Of a DNA stretch of 16,984 nucleotides, positions 14,064 through 16,984 are shown piece by piece. The notes beneath the pieces are model-generated. The model searched no databases. It was given only the letters and a program-made list of their open reading frames with translations, and had not been told where the DNA came from. This DNA comes from Lachnospiraceae bacterium UBA3826 (lineage in GTDB: Bacteria; Bacillota; Clostridia; Lachnospirales; Lachnospiraceae): assembly GCA_002393095.1 (NCBI GenBank), contig DGII01000146.1:1-16984 (forward strand). Reading direction: 5' to 3'. A program made the position numbers and the translations under genes. Position 1 is the stretch's first letter. Each line of letters starts with the position of its first letter.

Positions 14064-15668
14064 ATGGAATCAAAAGAGATGGTTTTGGTCATTGACTTCG
14101 GAGGACAGTACAATCAGCTCGTAGCGAGGCGTGTCAGGGAATGTAACGTATATTGTGAGATAACATCATACAGGACGCCCATTGAGAAGATAAAGGCTAT
14201 GTCTCCTAAGGGCATCATATTGACAGGAGGACCGAGTAGCTGTTATGAAGAAGGAGCAGCCACATGTTCTCCTGAGCTTTTTGAGCTTGGAATACCGGTA
14301 CTTGGTCTCTGTTACGGCGCACAGCTTATGATGCATATGCTTGGAGGTAAGGTTGAGAGAGCGTCCGTCAGGGAATATGGTAAAACAGAGGTGAGTGTAC
14401 GCACGGACAGTCCGCTTTTCACAGGGATCACAGGAGATGATGATCACGATCCCACGGCGGAATTGAGCCATGAGGCAACAACAATATGCTGGATGAGTCA
14501 CTTCGACTATATAAGTAAGATAGCTCCCGGATTCGAGGTGGTGGCGCATACTTCAGGATGTCCCGTGGCGGCGGCTCAGGATAAGAGCAGAGGATTATAT
14601 GCCATACAGTTCCATCCGGAGGTATTACATACGGTTGAGGGAACGAGGATACTTAATAATTTCGTTAAGAATATCTGTAATTGCGAAGGTACATGGAGGA
14701 TGGATTCTTTCGTCACTAATGCCGTAGAAGAGATTAAGGGCAAGGTAGGAGACGGCAGGGTGCTGCTTGCCCTGTCAGGCGGAGTGGATTCATCGGTTGC
14801 CGCAGCGCTTTTATCCAAGGCTATCGGAGAACAGCTTACCTGTGTATTCGTAGACCACGGCCTTATGAGGAAGGACGAAGGAGATGAGGTGGAAGAAGTA
14901 TTCGGAGAAAGGGGAGACTTTGAACTCAATTTTGTAAGGGTGAATGCGGCAGAGAGATACTATGAGAAGCTTAGAGGCGTGACCGAACCGGAGCAGAAGC
15001 GTAAGATAATAGGTGAGGAATTCATAAGGATATTCGAAGAGGAATCGCATAAGATCGGAGCTGTGGATTTTCTTGCTCAGGGAACCATATATCCGGACGT
15101 GGTTGAATCGGGACTGGGAGGAGAGTCTGCGGTCATCAAGTCACACCACAATGTGGGAGGTCTGCCGGAGCATGTGGATTTCAAGGATATAATAGAGCCT
15201 CTGCGTAATCTTTTTAAGGATGAAGTTCGTAAGGTGGGACTGGAGCTGGGGCTTCCTGCGAAGCTGGTATTTCGCCAGCCCTTCCCCGGACCGGGACTGG
15301 GGGTTCGTATCGTGGGCGAAGTCACAGCCGATAAGGTGCGCATAGTACAGGATGCGGATGCGATCTACAGAGAAGAGATAGCGAAGGCAGCAGGCGAGGG
15401 AGAGGCACCGAATTGGATGCCCGATCAGTACTTTGCAGCCATTACCAATATGCGTTCCGTAGGTGTAATGGGAGATGAGAGAACCTACGATTATGCCATC
15501 GCATTACGCGCAGTTAAGACGGTGGATTTCATGACGGCCGAGGCAGCGCCCATTCCTTGGGAGGTGCTCCAGAAGGTGATGAGCCGTATAATAGGTGAGG
15601 TACGCGGAGTCAACAGAGTTCTGTATGATCTAAGCTCGAAGCCGGCTTCGACCATAGAATTCGAGTGA
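14064..15668 (+). CDS. guaA: GMP synthase (glutamine-hydrolysing), full length
   Basis: Converts XMP to GMP using ATP and ammonia from glutamine. Seen over 534 residues: a class I glutaminase domain (~5-205) with the triad Cys83 in GLCYGAQ, His184 and Glu186 in QFHPEV. The ATP pyrophosphatase domain has PP-loop ALSGGVDSSVAAALL (236-250), GTIYPDVVES and IKSHHNVGGLPE. The dimerisation/XMP-binding end has QPFPGPGLGVR and the C-terminus SKPASTIEFE. It is slightly long because of a charged stretch at about 124-138 (GDDDHDPTAELSHEA) in the glutaminase domain. AGAGGAGA precedes the ATG. A second, shorter homologue follows after 63 nt. Confidence 0.96.
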   Translation: MESKEMVLVIDFGGQYNQLVARRVRECNVYCEITSYRTPIEKIKAMSPKGIILTGGPSSCYEEGAATCSPELFELGIPVLGLCYGAQLMMHMLGGKVERASVREYGKTEVSVRTDSPLFTGITGDDDHDPTAELSHEATTICWMSHFDYISKIAPGFEVVAHTSGCPVAAAQDKSRGLYAIQFHPEVLHTVEGTRILNNFVKNICNCEGTWRMDSFVTNAVEEIKGKVGDGRVLLALSGGVDSSVAAALLSKAIGEQLTCVFVDHGLMRKDEGDEVEEVFGERGDFELNFVRVNAAERYYEKLRGVTEPEQKRKIIGEEFIRIFEEESHKIGAVDFLAQGTIYPDVVESGLGGESAVIKSHHNVGGLPEHVDFKDIIEPLRNLFKDEVRKVGLELGLPAKLVFRQPFPGPGLGVRIVGEVTADKVRIVQDADAIYREEIAKAAGEGEAPNWMPDQYFAAITNMRSVGVMGDERTYDYAIALRAVKTVDFMTAEAAPIPWEVLQKVMSRIIGEVRGVNRVLYDLSSKPASTIEFE

Positions 15669-15731
15669 CAGCGTGAATCTGTATATAGCTTGTGAAGAGA
15701 TAGAATAATAATTAATTAATGGAGGAGAAAA

Positions 15732-16715
15732 ATGATCTATGACAGACGCCCGGACGATATGGTCCGAATCACAACGCCGGAACTTGCGGATAAGTTCATT
15801 GAAGAACAGATGGAAGCACTAAGAGAGCAGATAGGTGATAAGAAGGTTCTGCTGGCACTATCCGGAGGAGTTGATTCTTCCGTAGTCGCTGCTATGCTGA
15901 TTAAAGCAATAGGGGATAAGCTCACCTGTGTCCACGTTAATCATGGCCTGCTCCGTAAGGGTGAGCCTGAGCAGGTAATAGAAGTGTTCAGGAATCAGAT
16001 GAAAGCCAATCTTGTATATGTGGATGCTACGGACAGATTCCTTGATAAGCTTGCGGGAGTAACAGATCCTGAGACAAAGCGTAAGATAATAGGCGGCGAA
16101 TTCATAGAAGTATTTGCGGAAGAGGCTCGTAAGCTCGATGGAATAGAGTTTCTTGCACAGGGGACCATCTGGCCGGACATCTTAGAGAGTGAGGCCGGAA
16201 TCAAGGCTCATCACAATGCGGGAGGGCTTCCGGAGGATATGAATTTTAAGCTGGTGGAGCCGGTTAAGATATTGTTCAAGGATGAGGTTCGTATCGTGGG
16301 AGAGCGTCTTGGACTTCCTGTCGGTATGGTATATCGTCAGCCTTTCCCCGGTCCCGGACTTGGTGTCCGCTGTCCCGGTGCCATCACAAGAGACCGTCTC
16401 GAAGCAGTTCGTGAGTCGGATGCCATACTCAGGGAGGAATTCGCCAAGAACGGCTTAGAGGGCAAGGTATGGCAATACTTCACGGTTGTGCCGGATTTCA
16501 AGTCAACAGGAGTCAAGGACGGCAAGCGAACCTTTGACTGGCCGTGCATAATCCGTGCGATTAATACCACGGATGTCATGGAGGTAACAGTGGAGCATCT
16601 CTCAGATGAGCTTATTGACCACCTTGTTAAGAGAATCATAACAGAGGTTCCTGGTATCAACAGAGTCCTCTTCGACTATACTCCCAAGCCCCCGGCGACG
16701 GTGGAATACGAGTAA
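15732..16715 (+). CDS. Second GMP synthase homologue lacking the glutaminase domain (GuaA subunit-B-like)
   Basis: A 327-residue ATP pyrophosphatase plus dimerisation module with no class I glutaminase domain. Seen: a short N-terminal extension (MIYDRRPDDMVRI), PP-loop LALSGGVDSSVVAAML (40-55), GTIWPDILESEAG, IKAHHNAGGLPED, YRQPFPGPGLGVR, and the C-terminus TPKPPATVEYE. All ATP/XMP-site motifs visible in the upstream guaA are present. The start is sure, since GGAGGAGA lies just upstream of ATG 15732. Because it begins cleanly rather than as a broken 3' fragment, it looks like a functional gene. Family knowledge: archaea use a split enzyme with a separate glutaminase subunit, and several motifs here look closer to that type than to the upstream copy. 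Inference: it uses free ammonia or borrows a glutaminase partner. Confidence 0.9.
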   Translation: MIYDRRPDDMVRITTPELADKFIEEQMEALREQIGDKKVLLALSGGVDSSVVAAMLIKAIGDKLTCVHVNHGLLRKGEPEQVIEVFRNQMKANLVYVDATDRFLDKLAGVTDPETKRKIIGGEFIEVFAEEARKLDGIEFLAQGTIWPDILESEAGIKAHHNAGGLPEDMNFKLVEPVKILFKDEVRIVGERLGLPVGMVYRQPFPGPGLGVRCPGAITRDRLEAVRESDAILREEFAKNGLEGKVWQYFTVVPDFKSTGVKDGKRTFDWPCIIRAINTTDVMEVTVEHLSDELIDHLVKRIITEVPGINRVLFDYTPKPPATVEYE

Positions 16716-16811
16716 TCGCTGCGGCTAAATGTGCAGAAATAAGCATTATTGAGGAATTGTATATCAATGATTTAGATCTTTTGGATAGTAAAGCAATTTA
16801 GGATTGTATTA

Positions 16812-16840
16812 TTGTAATTCGTTATAGTCGAGCTTATAAA
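16812..16840 (+). promoter_or_regulatory. Sigma-A promoter for the AlbA_2-type gene at the window end
   Basis: TTGTAA at 16812-16817 and TATAAA at 16835-16840 are 17 nt apart. The predicted start is near 16847, about 40 nt before ATG 16888. It lies in the AT-rich stretch 16716-16887 after the second guaA copy, where I see no other supportable gene. Confidence 0.6.
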
Positions 16841-16887
16841 AGGAAACAGGTGGAATTAACAGATAATAATAAGGGCTATAGGAATTA

Positions 16888-16984
16888 ATGAAACAAAAAT
16901 ATTTTGATATCAGAAAATTTGATGAATATAAAGAAGACAATCGTCGCGAGGTGAAAAAAGCTAAAGGTGGGCTTCCACTTAGCC
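16888..16984 (+). CDS. AlbA_2/Schlafen-type ATP-binding domain protein, N-terminal part only (cut by window end)
   Basis: Only 32 codons are visible: MKQKYFDIRKFDEYKEDNRR then EVKKAKGGLPLS. The run EYKEDNRREVKKAKGGLP resembles the opening of the AlbA_2 (Schlafen AlbA-like) domain found in putative ATP-dependent helicase-like or transcriptional regulators of Firmicutes, where a tryptophan-serine-rich helix for nucleic acid binding would follow. AGGAA precedes the ATG closely and AAGGG lies further back; a promoter is at 16812-16840. Family roles range from regulation to phage defence, so no function is assigned. The identification rests on a short segment. Confidence 0.6.
   Translation, partial: MKQKYFDIRKFDEYKEDNRREVKKAKGGLPLS

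Noticed and set aside
15628..16715. Attachment-site direct repeats at the 3' ends of the two guaA copies
   Set aside because: The two ends are similar in coding sense but not identical in DNA, as expected from homology rather than from an att duplication.
16733..16800. Short open frame AEISIIEELYINDLDLLDSK ending at TAG, possibly a decayed gene fragment
   Set aside because: It is too short, has no start or recognisable family, and could be chance in AT-rich DNA.

Overview
The window looks like chromosomal DNA of a Gram-positive anaerobe of the Clostridia, most likely a motile member of the Lachnospiraceae. The grounds are strong AGGAGG-type ribosome binding sites, frequent TTG and GTG starts, heavy use of AGA/AGG/ATA codons, lipoprotein signals, a class IB (PyrD+PyrK) dihydroorotate dehydrogenase, an FCD-type GntR regulator next to ispE, and a DUF1934 protein. 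Genus assignment is inference. Most of the window is core metabolism. Accessory-looking DNA begins only in the last ~270 bases.

Layout. (1) 51-1064, minus: a signal-peptide-less protein with RTX/EF-hand-like calcium-binding motifs. (2) 1176-4686, plus, tightly spaced: a lipoprotein resembling a glycoside hydrolase family 9 enzyme that has lost its DAGD catalytic motif, then plsC, then pyrC. (3) 4687-6618: an AT-rich gap with repeated TGTAAAT motifs, pyrK, pyrD and a bidirectional terminator. (4) 6646-7257, minus: a second signal-less protein of unknown function with a good sigma-28/SigD-type promoter. (5) 7516-7986, plus: a small membrane-anchored protein whose stop codon abuts that of the convergent gene. 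(6) 7987-9990, minus: an overlapping operon ispE - GntR regulator - DUF1934, with a strong sigma-A promoter and a palindromic GntR-type operator just downstream of it. (7) 10256-16715, plus: an FKBP/trigger-factor-like lipoprotein, asnS, a coiled-coil NlpC/P60 peptidoglycan hydrolase, a full-length GMP synthetase, and a second GMP synthetase that lacks the glutaminase domain. (8) From 16716: AT-rich DNA with a promoter and the start of an AlbA_2/Schlafen-type gene cut by the window edge.

How the genes fit together. pyrC, pyrK and pyrD cover the dihydroorotase and dihydroorotate dehydrogenase steps of pyrimidine synthesis; pyrF and pyrE are not in this window. plsC makes phosphatidic acid. ispE feeds isoprenoid (MEP) synthesis and is probably autoregulated through the co-transcribed GntR protein. 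The FKBP lipoprotein and the NlpC/P60 hydrolase act outside the membrane, while asnS and the two guaA genes serve translation and purine synthesis. The observations most worth following are the tandem guaA pair, the sigma-28-like elements in front of both signal-less minus-strand proteins, the operator/promoter layout upstream of ispE, and the catalytically degenerate GH9-like lipoprotein leading the plsC-pyrC cluster. I did not find a complete unknown multi-gene system in the window.
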